NCBI RefSeq assembly: GCF_010499455.1 | Contig: NZ_JAAGOH010000010.1 | Span: 1 to 64,000, forward strand | Source of the DNA: Ideonella livida | Lineage (GTDB): Bacteria; Pseudomonadota; Gammaproteobacteria; Burkholderiales; Burkholderiaceae_C | Length of the DNA stretch: 64,000 bases | Direction of reading: 5' to 3' | Shown: in pieces, positions 37,409-49,182 of the stretch | Layout of the letters: every line of letters begins with the position of its first letter | Position numbering within the stretch: position 1 is the stretch's first letter | Notes under the pieces: model-generated | What the model saw: the letters and a program-made list of their open reading frames with translations, nothing else | The model's database searches: none | What the model was told of the DNA's origin: nothing | Made by a program: the position numbers and the translations under genes

Positions 37409-38606
37409 GAAAGAGTTCCTGCAGGTCGCTGAGGAAGTCAAATCCCTTGGCGGTCGGACGCCACCGTCGCCCGGCCGGCCCCTCCACCTGCTCCAGCAGC
37501 CCTCGGGCAAGCGCCTCCTCCACGCCGCCGGCGATGGCCGAGGGCGGCAGCCCGGTGCGCTCGGTGAACAGCATGGGCTCGAACCCCTCGCGCAGGCGCA
37601 ACAGGTTGAGCATGAACTCGAAGGGCAACGCCTTGCGGCCCACTTCCTCCTCGTTGGAGGTGGCGTTGCCGGCCAAGGCCTCGCGCATGTAGGCCGCCGG
37701 CTCACGCCACTTGACCTGCCGCATCACCCGGTGCGGAAAGCTCAACTTGCCATGCGCACCGGCGCCCAGGCCCAGGTAGTCGCCGAACTGCCAGTAGTTC
37801 AGGTTGTGGGTGCAGCGGTGGCCCGGCCGCGCATAGGCCGAGACCTCGTAGCGCTCCATGCCGGCCGCACCGGTGCGGGCCACCACCTCGTCGAGCATCT
37901 CGGCGGCCAGGTCGTCATCGGGCAGTCGCGGCGGCCGACGGGCAAACTCGGTGTTGGGCTCCAGCGTCAGGTGATAGAGCGAGAGGTGCGGTGGCGCAAA
38001 GGACAGCGCGGTGTCCAGGTCACGGCGCAAGCCGTCCAGGTCCTGCCCGGGCAGGGCATACATCAGGTCGAGGTTGAAGGTGTCAAAGCAGTCGGCTGCC
38101 TCGGCCACCGCCGCACGGGCCTGCGCGCCGTCATGCACCCGGCCCAAGGCCCGCAACTTGTCGTCGTCAAAGCTCTGCACACCGATGGACAGGCGGGTGA
38201 CGCCAGCGGCACGGAAGGCGCGGAACCGGTCACGCTCGAAGGTCCCTGGATTGGCCTCCAGCGTGATCTCGCAGCCCGGCTGCAGGGGCAGCAGCAGACG
38301 CAGATCCGAGATCAGCCGGGCAATGCCCTCCGGCGAGAACAGGCTGGGCGTGCCGCCGCCAATGAAGACCGAGTGCACACTGCGGCCCCACACCAGCGGC
38401 AAGCTGGCCTCCAGGTCGGCGCGCACGGCGTCCAGGTAGCGGGATTCGGGCAGGGCCTCGCCCTCGCCGGCCCGCAGGGCATGGGAGTTGAAGTCGCAAT
38501 ACGGGCACTTCTTGAGGCACCAGGGCAGGTGCACGTACACCGACAGGGGCGGTGGCGCGCCCAGCTGCAGGGTGCCCGGGCGCAGATAGCGGTCTTGGAG
38601 CTGCAT
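37404..38606 (-). CDS. hemW: HemW-type radical SAM protein (haem chaperone)
   Basis: 400 residues. The radical SAM motif is CLKKCPYC (Cys30, Cys34, Cys37), followed by FIGGGTPSLFSPEGI, EANPGTFERDRF and SIGVQSFDDDKLRALGRVH, with the HemW-type C-terminus (YWQFGDYLGLGAGAHGKLS). The exact cysteine signature lacks the extra residue of true oxygen-independent coproporphyrinogen oxidase (HemN), so haem transfer rather than decarboxylation is likely. It follows rdgB and rph on the same strand, a common beta- and gammaproteobacterial order. Confidence 0.94.
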   Translation of the reverse strand: MQLQDRYLRPGTLQLGAPPPLSVYVHLPWCLKKCPYCDFNSHALRAGEGEALPESRYLDAVRADLEASLPLVWGRSVHSVFIGGGTPSLFSPEGIARLISDLRLLLPLQPGCEITLEANPGTFERDRFRAFRAAGVTRLSIGVQSFDDDKLRALGRVHDGAQARAAVAEAADCFDTFNLDLMYALPGQDLDGLRRDLDTALSFAPPHLSLYHLTLEPNTEFARRPPRLPDDDLAAEMLDEVVARTGAAGMERYEVSAYARPGHRCTHNLNYWQFGDYLGLGAGAHGKLSFPHRVMRQVKWREPAAYMREALAGNATSNEEEVGRKALPFEFMLNLLRLREGFEPMLFTERTGLPPSAIAGGVEEALARGLLEQVEGPAGRRWRPTAKGFDFLSDLQELFL

Positions 38607-38630
38607 GGCAGACCTTGGTGGGGAGGGGCC

Positions 38631-39281
38631 TCAGCCCAGGCGCCAGGCCGAGCGCATCAGCGCCAGCATCTGGGCCGCGGCCAGCGCCCGGTGGCTGTGG
38701 GCGTTCTTGACCTCGGCCGGCAGTTCCGCCGCCGTGGCACCCAGTGCCGGGATGTACATCAGGGGGTCGTAGCCAAAACCACCAGCGCCACGGCGCGTGG
38801 CCAGGATCTCTCCGGGCCAACGCCCGAAGGCGATCAGCGGTTCCGGATCGTCGGCGGCACGCAGCGCCACCAGGGCGCAGACAAAGGCGGCCTGCCGGCC
38901 GCCAGCGGCCCCGGGGGCCTCGGCCAGACGCTGCAGCAGCAGGGTGTTGTTGGCCTCGTCCTGCGCGGCGCGACGGGCCTCCCGGTCGGCCAGCGCCACG
39001 GCCTGGGGCGGCAGCGGGGCGTACACCGCGCTCTGCACGCCGGGGTGTCCGCCCAGCGCATCCACGCACAGGCCGGAGTCATCGGCGATCACCGGCAGGC
39101 CGGTGGCCGCTGCCGCATGGCGCGCCTTGGCCAGCGCGTTCTCCACGAAGGTGATGTGCGGCTCCTCGGCCTCGGCCACCCCCAGCGAGCCCTGGGTCAC
39201 GATCTCCAAGGCCAGCGGGGCAAACAGGGCGTTCAGCTCCTTGAGCTTCTTGGCGTTGTTGGACGCGAGCACGAGCTTCAT
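38631..39281 (-). CDS. rdgB: XTP/dITP pyrophosphatase
   Basis: 216 residues starting MKLVLASNNAKKLKEL, with ENALAKARHAAAATGLPVIADDSGLCVDAL and GFGYDPLMYIP, the Ham1/RdgB signatures. It hydrolyses non-canonical purine triphosphates to the monophosphate and PPi, keeping them out of DNA and RNA. It lies between rph and hemW with short gaps, so probably one transcript. Confidence 0.97.
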   Translation of the reverse strand: MKLVLASNNAKKLKELNALFAPLALEIVTQGSLGVAEAEEPHITFVENALAKARHAAAATGLPVIADDSGLCVDALGGHPGVQSAVYAPLPPQAVALADREARRAAQDEANNTLLLQRLAEAPGAAGGRQAAFVCALVALRAADDPEPLIAFGRWPGEILATRRGAGGFGYDPLMYIPALGATAAELPAEVKNAHSHRALAAAQMLALMRSAWRLG

Positions 39282-39307
39282 GGTCAGACTCCTCGGGGAG
39301 AAACCAC

Positions 39308-40042
39308 TCAGGCCTGCGCCTGGGCCAGCGCGGCCTTCTGCAGGGCCACCAGCTCGGTGATGCCGGCCTCGGCCAGCGCCAGCAACTGGTCCATCTCGGT
39401 GCGGGTGAAGGCCACGCCCTCGGCGGTGCCCTGCACTTCCACGAAATGGCCGGCGCCGGTCATGACCACATTCATGTCGGTGTCGCAGGCAGAGTCTTCG
39501 GTGTACTCCAGGTCCAGCAGCGGCGTGCCCTGCACGATGCCCACGGACACGGCGGCCACATGGTCACGGATGGGGCTGGCGGCGATGGCCCCCTTGGCCA
39601 GCAGCCAGTTCACCGCATCCTGGGCCGCCACGAAGGCGCCAGTGATGGCCGCCGTGCGGGTGCCGCCATCGGCCTGCAGCACATCGCAGTCCAGGGTGAT
39701 GGTGCGCTCCCCCAGGACCTTCAGGTCGAACACCGCGCGCAGCGAACGGCCGATCAGGCGCTGGATCTCCTGCGTGCGACCGGTCTGCTTGCCCTTGGCA
39801 GCCTCGCGGCTGCCCCGGGTGTGGGTGGCGCGCGGCAGCATGCCGTACTCGGCCGTCACCCAGCCTTCGCCGCTGCCCTTCTGGTGGGGGGGCACACGCT
39901 CCTCCACCGAAGCGGTGCACAGCACGCGGGTGGCGCCAAACTCCACCAGCACCGAGCCTTCGGCGTGGCAGGTGAAGCCGCGGGTGATGCGCACCGGGCG
40001 CAGGGCATGGGCGGCACGTTGGCCGGAGCGCTGGAAGCTCAT
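39308..40042 (-). CDS. rph: Ribonuclease PH
   Basis: 244 residues from ATG 40042 ([23 protein letters not shown]) with GAGG upstream. Conserved [24 protein letters not shown], the [33 protein letters not shown] phosphate/tRNA region, and [20 protein letters not shown]. Phosphorolytic 3' trimming of tRNA and other RNAs. Complete, unlike the truncated rph of some E. coli K-12 strains. Confidence 0.97.
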   Translation of the reverse strand: MSFQRSGQRAAHALRPVRITRGFTCHAEGSVLVEFGATRVLCTASVEERVPPHQKGSGEGWVTAEYGMLPRATHTRGSREAAKGKQTGRTQEIQRLIGRSLRAVFDLKVLGERTITLDCDVLQADGGTRTAAITGAFVAAQDAVNWLLAKGAIAASPIRDHVAAVSVGIVQGTPLLDLEYTEDSACDTDMNVVMTGAGHFVEVQGTAEGVAFTRTEMDQLLALAEAGITELVALQKAALAQAQA

Positions 40043-40071
40043 GGAAAGGTCCTCGGGGTCAGAAAGCACAA

Positions 40072-40095
40072 CGCCGGTGAACCCAGTCACCGGCG
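40072..40095 (-). terminator. Hairpin between the PP2C phosphatase gene and rph
   Basis: A perfect 9-bp stem (CGCCGGTGA/TCACCGGCG, 6-nt loop) in the 107-nt gap. On the minus strand it is followed by TTGTGCTTTC, a weak T-rich tail. It may reduce readthrough from the phosphatase gene into rph. Confidence 0.5.
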
Positions 40096-40149
40096 CAGAG
40101 AAAAATCCAGCCGTGGCCCCCGACGGGGCCGGACGGCCTGCGGTGTGGC

Positions 40150-41061
40150 TCAGCGCGACTTGCGGCTGGTGCGCTGGATGGCTTCGTTGATCTCGCGGAT
40201 GGAGCGCTCGATCTCCGCCTCGTCCAGGTCGGCCGGCGCGGTGTCGGCCAGCGTGGCCTGGATGGTCGAGGCAAAGACGTCCTCGCCCATGGAGCGGGTG
40301 GAGATGCCGGCCAGGGTGTCAGCGTCCTCGGCAGCCTCCCATTCGACTGCCAGCACGGTGACGTTGTCGCCGTGGGTGCCGCCGTTACGCAGGGCCTGCT
40401 CCACCATCTCGGGCACCGCATCGGCCAGGGGGCGGGTGGAGAGCATGTCCACGATGGCGGTGTCGGTCAGCACGCTCCACAGGCCGTCGGAGCAGACGAT
40501 GAGGCGATCGCCAGAGTGCAGCGGCACCGGCCCGGCGGTGTCCACCACCGGCTTGCCCGGGCTGCCCAGGCAGGTGAACAGCACCGAGCGGTTGTAACGC
40601 GCATCCATGGGCACCACATGGGCCAGCGACTGCTGCAGCTCGGTGTAGCTGTGGTCCCGCGTGCGCACCACCAGGTCGTTGCCCCGCACCAGGTACAGGC
40701 GGCTGTCGCCGCAGTGTGCCCAATAGGCCATGCCGGCCTGGATCACACACGCCACCACCGTGGTGCGGGGGGTGTCCACCAGCGACCGTTCGGTGGCGTA
40801 GCGCAGCAGGGCGTGGTGCCCGGCCAGGATGGCGTCCTGCAGGAAACGGATGGGATTGCGCAGGGTCGGCTTGGCCTCGCGCTGGAAGGCATTGGCCAGC
40901 ACCTGCAGGGCCATCTGGGAGGCCACCTCCCCTTCCGGATGCCCGCCCATGCCGTCGGCCAATGCGAACAGGCCCGAATCCCGCGTGTAGCAGTAGCCCA
41001 TGCGGTCTTCGTTCTTCTCGCGGCCGCCCTTGCGGCTGATCTGGAACACCGAGAACCTCAT
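40150..41061 (-). CDS. PP2C-family Ser/Thr protein phosphatase
   Basis: 303 residues. The metal-binding signatures are [10 protein letters not shown] near 16, [14 protein letters not shown] near 32, [13 protein letters not shown] near 113, [10 protein letters not shown] and [15 protein letters not shown]. It dephosphorylates Ser/Thr and most likely opposes the kinase encoded 40 nt upstream on the same strand. A C-terminal helical tail (about 250-303) is outside the catalytic domain. The pair is placed before rph as in other Burkholderiales. Confidence 0.94.
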   Translation of the reverse strand: MRFSVFQISRKGGREKNEDRMGYCYTRDSGLFALADGMGGHPEGEVASQMALQVLANAFQREAKPTLRNPIRFLQDAILAGHHALLRYATERSLVDTPRTTVVACVIQAGMAYWAHCGDSRLYLVRGNDLVVRTRDHSYTELQQSLAHVVPMDARYNRSVLFTCLGSPGKPVVDTAGPVPLHSGDRLIVCSDGLWSVLTDTAIVDMLSTRPLADAVPEMVEQALRNGGTHGDNVTVLAVEWEAAEDADTLAGISTRSMGEDVFASTIQATLADTAPADLDEAEIERSIREINEAIQRTSRKSR

Positions 41062-41101
41062 GGCCGGCCCAACCTGTGGAGTGTGTCAGGGTGCGGCATG
41101 G

Positions 41102-42067
41102 TCAGCGCGCTCCGGACTTCATGTTGTCGATCTGCAGTTTCAGCCGTTCGGTGAAACTGAGGGAGGAATAACGCCGCTCGGTCTCCTGGCTGAGTTCCTT
41201 CTGCAGGGCGAAGACGCTCTGCGGACGCGACAGCGGATCCAGGGACATGCACCACTCGGTGACCTCGATGAGGTTGTCCGAATAGATGTTGCGCATGCGC
41301 GAGAGGGAGAGCTGCAACCGGTCCTTCTCGATGCGCTGCGGCGCATCGGTGGGCGGATAGCCTTGCATGCAGGCGTAGATGCAAGCGCCGATGGCGTAGA
41401 TGTCGGTCCAGGGGCCCAGGCTGCCATCGCGGCGGTACATCTCGGGCGCGGCAAAGCCGGGCGTGTACATCGGCCGGATGAAATTGCCTTCCTTGGACAA
41501 CACTTCGCGGGCGGCACCAAAGTCCAGCAGCACCGCCTTGTTGTCGTTGGTGATGAGGATGTTGGCCGGCTTGATGTCCAGGTGCAGCATCTTGTGCTGA
41601 TGCACGATGCGCAGCCCGCGCAGGATCTCGTCAAAGAGGCTGCGGATGGTGGACTCGCGGAAGATCTTGTCGCGCTTGAGGTCGCGTGCGGTGACGATGA
41701 AGTCCTGGAGGGTGTCGCCCTGCAGGTAGTTCATCACCATGTAGACGGTCTCGTTCTCGCGGAAGAAGTTGAGCACCGACACCACGCTGCTGTGCGAAAT
41801 CTGCGCCAGCGACCGGCCTTCCTCGAAGAAACTCTTGAGGCCCAGACGGTAGAGCGGCAGCTTGTCCGGCTTGACCCGCGGGATGAGCTCACCGGGCACC
41901 CGCTCGGCCAGGGAGGCGGGCAGGTACTCCTTGATGGCGACGTAGTGGTGTTCCTCGTCCTCAGCAAGGTACACCACGCCGAACCCACCGGCGGCCAGCT
42001 TCCTGACGATGGTGTAGCCGCCGACCACGGTGCCTGAGGGCAACGGGGCGGGTTTGGGCTTTGTCAT
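41102..42067 (-). CDS. Cytoplasmic Ser/Thr protein kinase
   Basis: 321 residues from ATG 42067. Glycine loop LAAGGFGVVYLA, Lys46 (VAIKEYLP), catalytic loop HLDIKPANIL (His162, Asp164, Lys166, Asn169) and DFGAAREVL (Asp182). The catalytic loop is HLD rather than HRD, so activation-loop phosphorylation may not be needed. No membrane helix or sensor domain is present after the kinase fold. The target is unknown. The start is only 32 nt from the divergent yicC ATG, so the promoters of the two overlap or lie inside coding sequence. Confidence 0.93.
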   Translation of the reverse strand: MTKPKPAPLPSGTVVGGYTIVRKLAAGGFGVVYLAEDEEHHYVAIKEYLPASLAERVPGELIPRVKPDKLPLYRLGLKSFFEEGRSLAQISHSSVVSVLNFFRENETVYMVMNYLQGDTLQDFIVTARDLKRDKIFRESTIRSLFDEILRGLRIVHQHKMLHLDIKPANILITNDNKAVLLDFGAAREVLSKEGNFIRPMYTPGFAAPEMYRRDGSLGPWTDIYAIGACIYACMQGYPPTDAPQRIEKDRLQLSLSRMRNIYSDNLIEVTEWCMSLDPLSRPQSVFALQKELSQETERRYSSLSFTERLKLQIDNMKSGAR

Positions 42068-42099
42068 AAAATTGCGCTTTTGCTTACAGCAGCACCTCC

Positions 42100-43008
42100 A
42101 TGCCAGTTTACAGCATGACCGGTTTTGGCAGCGCCAGCGCCGCCCCGGTCTCCGAGGGCGAAGCCACCGCATCTGGCGTGAGCGTGGAACTGCGCTCGGT
42201 CAACAGCCGCTTCCTGGACCTGTCCTTCCGCATGCCCGACGAGCTGCGGCAGTGTGAGCCCGCCTTGCGCGAGCTCATCCAGGGCGGTCTCAAGCGCGGC
42301 AAGGTGGAGCTGCGCGCGCAGTCCGCCCGCGGCGAGGACAACAGCCTGTCCACCCCCAGCGCGGAGCTGCTCAACCGCCTGGCCCGCATCGAGTCCGCCG
42401 TCACGGGCTGGATGCCGCGCGCCCAGCCCCTGTCGGTGCATGAGGTGCTGCAGTGGAGCCGGGGGCAGCAGGCCAGTGCGCCGGCCCGTCAGGACGAGCT
42501 GGTGCTGCAGGCGGCGCGCCTGGCCCTGACGGCCCTGCGCGATGCCCGCGCCCGGGAAGGTGAACGCTTGGTGGGCATCCTGCTGGAGCGGGTTCGGACC
42601 CTGCGGAGCCTGGCGCTCCAGGCCGAGCCGCTGGTGCCCGCGGTGGTGCAGCGCCAGCAGCAACGTTTCCTGGAGCGCTGGAACGAGGCCCTGGCCAGCG
42701 CCGGCGCCGGCCAAGCCGTCTCCGCCGAGAACGCGCGCGACCGTGCCCTGTCCGAGGCTGCCGCCTTCGCCATCCGCATCGACGTAGCCGAGGAGCTGGC
42801 CCGCTTGAAGGCCCACCTGGACGAGATCGAGCGCCTGCTCCAGGGCGGCGGCGAAGTCGGCAAGCGGCTGGATTTCCTGATCCAGGAATTGCACCGCGAG
42901 GCCAACACCCTGGGCTCCAAGTCCGCCGCCCTGGAACTCACCGCCATCTCAGTGGAGATGAAGGTTGCCATCGAGCAGATGCGCGAACAGGTGCAGAACA
43001 TCGAATGA
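42100..43008 (+). CDS. yicC: YicC-family endoribonuclease
   Basis: 302 residues starting [17 protein letters not shown], the typical YicC N-terminus, and ending with [47 protein letters not shown], the conserved C-terminal DUF1732 block. In E. coli YicC is an RNase affecting the sRNA RyhB. The stop overlaps the gmk start (ATGA), so the two are coupled. Confidence 0.95.
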   Translation: MPVYSMTGFGSASAAPVSEGEATASGVSVELRSVNSRFLDLSFRMPDELRQCEPALRELIQGGLKRGKVELRAQSARGEDNSLSTPSAELLNRLARIESAVTGWMPRAQPLSVHEVLQWSRGQQASAPARQDELVLQAARLALTALRDARAREGERLVGILLERVRTLRSLALQAEPLVPAVVQRQQQRFLERWNEALASAGAGQAVSAENARDRALSEAAAFAIRIDVAEELARLKAHLDEIERLLQGGGEVGKRLDFLIQELHREANTLGSKSAALELTAISVEMKVAIEQMREQVQNIE

Positions 43009-43655
43009 CGCCGACCATGACGTCCGACACCCTTCTCGAAACCCCCGGCAACCTCTTCGTGGTGGCGGCGCCCAGCGGCGCCGGCAAATCCAGCCTGGTC
43101 AAGGCCCTGCTGGAGCTGGATTCCCACCTCTCGGTCTCGGTTTCGCACACCACACGCGCCCCGCGCGGCCAGGAACAGGACGGCCGCGAGTACTGGTTCA
43201 TCAGCGCCCCGACGTTCCAGGACATGGTGGACCGCGGCGAGTTCCTTGAATGGGCCGAGGTCCATGGCAACCGCTACGGCACCAGCCGAAAGGGGATCGA
43301 GTCGCGCCTGCAAGCCGGCGAGGACATCGTCCTGGAGATCGACTACCAAGGGGCGCTGCAGATCAAGCGACTGTTCCCGCATGCCATCCTGATCTTCATC
43401 CTGCCCCCCAGCTGGCAGGAGCTGGAGCAGCGGCTGCGCCGGCGCGGCGAAGACCAGCCTGAGGTCATCGCCCAGCGCATGGTCAATGCGCGTGAAGAAG
43501 TGGCGCAGGCCCGCCATTTCGACTTCGTTATAATCAACGCTTTGTTCGAGACGGCGCTGTTCGACCTCAAGACCGTGGTCCATTCACAGCGCCTGAAGTA
43601 CGCCGCGCAGCTGCGCGCGCGCTCTGGGGTGTTCCAAGCCCTGGACCTGGCCTGA
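43005..43655 (+). CDS. gmk: Guanylate kinase
   Basis: 216 residues from ATG 43005 (a second ATG at 43017 is also possible). P-loop [15 protein letters not shown], the GMP-binding [21 protein letters not shown] and [17 protein letters not shown]. It converts GMP plus ATP to GDP plus ADP, feeding GTP and (p)ppGpp pools. Cluster order yicC-gmk-rpoZ-spoT places nucleotide supply beside the stringent-response enzyme. Confidence 0.98.
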   Translation: MTPTMTSDTLLETPGNLFVVAAPSGAGKSSLVKALLELDSHLSVSVSHTTRAPRGQEQDGREYWFISAPTFQDMVDRGEFLEWAEVHGNRYGTSRKGIESRLQAGEDIVLEIDYQGALQIKRLFPHAILIFILPPSWQELEQRLRRRGEDQPEVIAQRMVNAREEVAQARHFDFVIINALFETALFDLKTVVHSQRLKYAAQLRARSGVFQALDLA

Positions 43656-43702
43656 AGGTCAGGCACTCCCGTCTCGCCCTCCACAGCCTTCCCGAGCACG
43701 CC

Positions 43703-43906
43703 ATGGCCCGCATCACCGTCGAAGACTGCCTCGAAAAGATCCCCAACCGCTTCCAGCTGGTGCTGGCAGCCACCTACCGGGCACGCATGCTGAGCCAGGG
43801 CCATGCCCCGCGGCTGGAGTCCAAGAACAAGCCCGGCGTCACCGCCCTTCGTGAAATCGCCTCCGGCGAGGTGGGCGTGGAGATGCTGCGCCGCGTGCCG
43901 ACCTGA
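43703..43906 (+). CDS. rpoZ: RNA polymerase omega subunit
   Basis: 67 residues, [30 protein letters not shown], the standard omega N-terminus, and [22 protein letters not shown]. It stabilises beta-prime and forms part of a ppGpp site on RNA polymerase, which fits its place directly before spoT. Confidence 0.97.
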   Translation: MARITVEDCLEKIPNRFQLVLAATYRARMLSQGHAPRLESKNKPGVTALREIASGEVGVEMLRRVPT

Positions 43907-43939
43907 GCCGCGAGCCCGCCTCACCGCGTCCGCACCTTC

Positions 43940-43965
43940 AAAGGGCACCTTTCCAGGTGCCCTTT
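43940..43965 (+). terminator. Terminator-like hairpin between rpoZ and spoT
   Basis: An 11-bp perfect stem (AAAGGGCACCT/AGGTGCCCTTT, TTCC loop) followed by GTCATTTG. It lies 33 nt after rpoZ and 78 nt before the spoT ATG, so spoT probably has at least some independent expression. Confidence 0.7.
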
Positions 43966-44043
43966 GTCATTTGCGGCCCCCTCAACATGAGGTTTGGGCG
44001 CGGGCCAGCAACCGCCCCAGCCTTCCTCGGCTAAATTCGTGGC

Positions 44044-46344
<2,301 letters not shown>

Positions 46345-46436
46345 TCCCCAGCCCCGGCCCCGACCGCCGAACTGGCGCGCCGCGACGCCGCTCCACCGCC
46401 GATCTGACCGGACGAAGGTCCGCAGAATCCGCGGGC

Positions 46437-47219
46437 ATGGACGGCCCGTCTCCCCTCATCACCCGCCTCTGGCCGCTGCCGGCGCTGCTGGTCTGGGGCT
46501 TGGCCTGGGGCGTGTTCCTGCAGGCCTGGCGCAGCGGCCTACCGGGCTGGCTCTGCCTGGTGTCAGGCACGCTCACCGGCCTGCTGGGCAGCCTGTTGGG
46601 CGCCAACCGCTGGCGCCGACTGCTGATCGCGGCGGGCTTTCCCCTGGGCGTGCTGCTGGCCGCCCTGGCGCCGGCAGTGCCGGTGGCCGCCTGGCTCTTG
46701 CCGGTGGTGGTGCTGCTGGCGGTCTATCCGCCGCGGGCCTGGCGGGACGCGCCGCTCTTTCCCACCCCGCGCGGGGCACTGCAGGAGCTGGCGAAGGCGG
46801 TGCCGCTGGCGCCAGGCGCCCAGGTGCTGGATGCTGGCTGCGGCCTGGGGGCTGGACTGCGGGCGCTGCGTGCAAGTTATCCACAGGCCCGGCTGGAGGG
46901 GTGGGAATGGAGCTGGCCGCTGGCGCTGGGCTGCCGCCTGCGCCATCCGGGGCTGCGGGTGCGGCGCCGCGACATCTGGGCGGCATCGTGGCGGGGGCAG
47001 GACTTGGTCTACCTCTTCCAGAGGCCGGAGAGCATGCCGCGCGCCATGGACAAGGCCCGGCGTGAACTGGCGCGGGGCGCCTGGCTGGTGAGCCTGGAGT
47101 TCGAGTGCCTGGGCTGGCGACCGCAGGCGCGGCTGGAGACGGTGACGGGCAAGCCGGTGTGGGTCTACCAAGCGCCCTTTGAGCCGGCGCCGGCCCCGGG
47201 CGAACCCCCGCCGGGCTGA
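46437..47219 (+). CDS. Membrane-anchored class I SAM-dependent methyltransferase
   Basis: 260 residues. Hydrophobic segments from about 15 to 100 (PALLVWGLAWGVFLQAW, WLCLVSGTLTGLLGSLLGA, LPVVVLLAVYPP) precede a Rossmann domain with LDAGCGLGAGLRALRASYPQARLEGWEWSWPLALGCRLR. The AdoMet motif I is intact (LDAGCGLGAG). The catalytic target is unknown; the order of membrane part plus small methyltransferase is known in Burkholderiales proteins of unassigned role. It starts 92 nt after spoT, possibly from readthrough. Confidence 0.85.
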   Translation: MDGPSPLITRLWPLPALLVWGLAWGVFLQAWRSGLPGWLCLVSGTLTGLLGSLLGANRWRRLLIAAGFPLGVLLAALAPAVPVAAWLLPVVVLLAVYPPRAWRDAPLFPTPRGALQELAKAVPLAPGAQVLDAGCGLGAGLRALRASYPQARLEGWEWSWPLALGCRLRHPGLRVRRRDIWAASWRGQDLVYLFQRPESMPRAMDKARRELARGAWLVSLEFECLGWRPQARLETVTGKPVWVYQAPFEPAPAPGEPPPG

Positions 47220-47226
47220 ATCCCGA

Positions 47227-47862
47227 TCACTCGCCCACCAGGCCGTTGCGGATGGCGTAGACGGTGAGCTCAGCGTTGTTGGCCAGGGCCAGCTTCTCCA
47301 GCACGCGGGCGCGGTACACGCTGACCGTCTTGGGGGAGAGGGCCAGTTCCGAGGCGATGTCGGACAGGCGCTTGCCGCTGGCGATCATCACCAGGGTCTG
47401 CAGCTCACGGTCGGAGAGCTTCTCATGGGCATTGGCCACCTCGGGCGTGGTCAGGCTCTCGACCAGCATCTGCGCGATTTCAGGCGTGACGTACTTGCGG
47501 CCCTGGGCCACGGTGCGCACCGCCTGCACCAGCAGCGCCGGATCGCCGCCCTTGTTGACGTAGCCGAAGGCGCCGGCGCGCAGGGCCCGGATGGCGTACT
47601 GGTCTTCGGGGTACATGCTGACCACCAGCACCTTGACGGTGGAGCCCTCCTCACGCAGGGCGTGCATCACGTCCAGGCCGCTGCGGCCGGGCATGTTGAT
47701 GTCCAGCACCAGCACATCGCAGGTCTCCTTGCGCATGAGGGTGCGCAGCTCACCGTAATCGCCAGCCTCGCCCACCACGTCCAGGTCAGGGGCGTCGGCC
47801 AGGGTGTCACGGATGCCGCGGCGTATCAGCGCATGGTCATCGCAGATGATGACGCGGGTCAT
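47227..47862 (-). CDS. LuxR/FixJ-type response regulator
   Basis: 211 residues. Receiver domain with acidic pair (ICDDH) and phosphoacceptor Asp54 (LVLDINMPGRSG), and a C-terminal helix-turn-helix (LSDRELQTLVMIASGKRLSDIASELALSPKTVSVYRARVLEKL). A NarL-class transcription factor, the partner of the kinase whose stop overlaps its ATG by 4 nt. The target genes are not indicated by nearby binding sites. Confidence 0.95.
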   Translation of the reverse strand: MTRVIICDDHALIRRGIRDTLADAPDLDVVGEAGDYGELRTLMRKETCDVLVLDINMPGRSGLDVMHALREEGSTVKVLVVSMYPEDQYAIRALRAGAFGYVNKGGDPALLVQAVRTVAQGRKYVTPEIAQMLVESLTTPEVANAHEKLSDRELQTLVMIASGKRLSDIASELALSPKTVSVYRARVLEKLALANNAELTVYAIRNGLVGE

Positions 47863-49010
47863 AGGGCTCCCCAGGCGGAAGGGTCGTGCTCCAGGTCGAG
47901 GTCCGCCTCCGCCTCGGGTCGGCCTCCGGGCTCCAGCGGGATCGACAGGATCAGGGTGGTACCGGCACGGCCGCTGGAGAGGTCCACCCAGCCCCCCACC
48001 GTCGAGGCCCGCTCATGCAGGCCGCGGATGCCGAAACTGCGGGCCTTGGCCAGGTCGGCATCGGACAAGCCGCGACCGTTGTCGCTGATCTCCAGGGACA
48101 GCACGCCCTGGGCGAGCGAGAGGTCGATGGAGACCCGCGTGGCCTGGGCATGCTTGCTGACATTGGTCAGCGCCTCCTGCGCGGTGCGGTAAGCCACCAG
48201 GGGCACGCCGGCGGGCAGCTGCGGGCTGTCGTGGCTGGTGCGGAACTGGCAGGTCACCCCCGTGCGGCGCTCGAAGCGGCTGGCCATCCACTGCAGTGCC
48301 GGCACCAGGCCTTGCTCCAGGATGGCCGGGCGCAGGTTGTGCATGATGCGCTGGCTGGCCTCCAGGGCGTGGGAGACGGTCTCGAGCGCGCTGTCAAAGC
48401 GGGGCTTGAGCTCGGCGGGAGTGGCCGGATGGCGGGCGAGCCAGGCCAGGTCGAACTTCAGCGCGGTCAGGCTGCCGCCCACGTCGTCATGGATTTCCCG
48501 GGCAATGGCCGCGCGCTCCATCTCGACGCTGGTCTGCAGGTGCTGGGCCAGCTCGGACAGGCGCTGGCGCGAGGCGGCCAGCTCACGGTCGGCGGCCTGG
48601 CGGGCACGCTGGGCCTCGTGTGCGGCGATGGCATGCTCGACCGCCGGTGCCAGGCGGGCCAGGTTGGCCTTGAGCAGGTAGTCGCTGGCGCCGTTGCGCA
48701 TGGCCTCCACGGCCACATCCTCCCCGATCTCGCCGGACACCAGGATGAAAGGCAGGGTCACCCCCTGCTCACGCACCAGCTCCAGGGCCCGCAGGCCGGA
48801 GTAGCCCGGTAGGTTGTAGTCCGACAGGATGATGTCCCAGGGCTGGTCCAGGCCTTCGCGGAACTCGCGCTCGGTATCCACCCGGAGGGTCTGCACCGCG
48901 CGACCGCCACGGCTCAGGTGCGCCATGGCCAGTTCATGGTCAAGCTCGGAGTCTTCAAGGTGCAGCACCCGCAGCGGACGCAGGGCGGCGGAGGTGTTCG
49001 CGGCCGGCAT
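47859..49010 (-). CDS. Hybrid sensor: N-terminal receiver plus HisKA_3 histidine kinase
   Basis: 383 residues, with no transmembrane helix or periplasmic sensor. An N-terminal receiver domain (Asp64 in ILSDYNLPGYSG), a connecting helix (about 115-165), then the NarX/DegS-type dimerisation helix REIHDDVGGSLTALKFDL with His174, and an HATPase (NVSKHAQATRV, DNGRGLSDADL, GIRGLHERASTVGG). Input is therefore probably phosphorylation of its own receiver by another kinase, making it a relay link. Divergent from the chemotaxis cluster, 172 nt away. Confidence 0.92.
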   Translation of the reverse strand: MPAANTSAALRPLRVLHLEDSELDHELAMAHLSRGGRAVQTLRVDTEREFREGLDQPWDIILSDYNLPGYSGLRALELVREQGVTLPFILVSGEIGEDVAVEAMRNGASDYLLKANLARLAPAVEHAIAAHEAQRARQAADRELAASRQRLSELAQHLQTSVEMERAAIAREIHDDVGGSLTALKFDLAWLARHPATPAELKPRFDSALETVSHALEASQRIMHNLRPAILEQGLVPALQWMASRFERRTGVTCQFRTSHDSPQLPAGVPLVAYRTAQEALTNVSKHAQATRVSIDLSLAQGVLSLEISDNGRGLSDADLAKARSFGIRGLHERASTVGGWVDLSSGRAGTTLILSIPLEPGGRPEAEADLDLEHDPSAWGAL

Positions 49011-49111
49011 GCACCAAGTATGACCCAGCAGCAGGCCAGGGAAAGGGAGAGCCAGACCGGAAATTGGCCACGTTTTGCCGCCGTGATCAATTCAACATTG
49101 ACCGGGTGGCT

Positions 49112-49119
49112 GCCGAAAA
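49112..49119 (+). promoter_or_regulatory. Possible sigma-28 type -10 element upstream of the cheZ-like/cheY/cheA cluster
   Basis: GCCGAAAA differs from the GCCGATAA consensus at one base, 64 nt before the first ATG of the cluster. The -35 region (CAAC, 15 nt upstream) is a weak match. Confidence 0.25.
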
Positions 49120-49182
49120 ATCAGCCACGTCCGAGCCCATGGACGCGACTGACGCCAGGGCCCGCACACCCCACTCCAGCGC

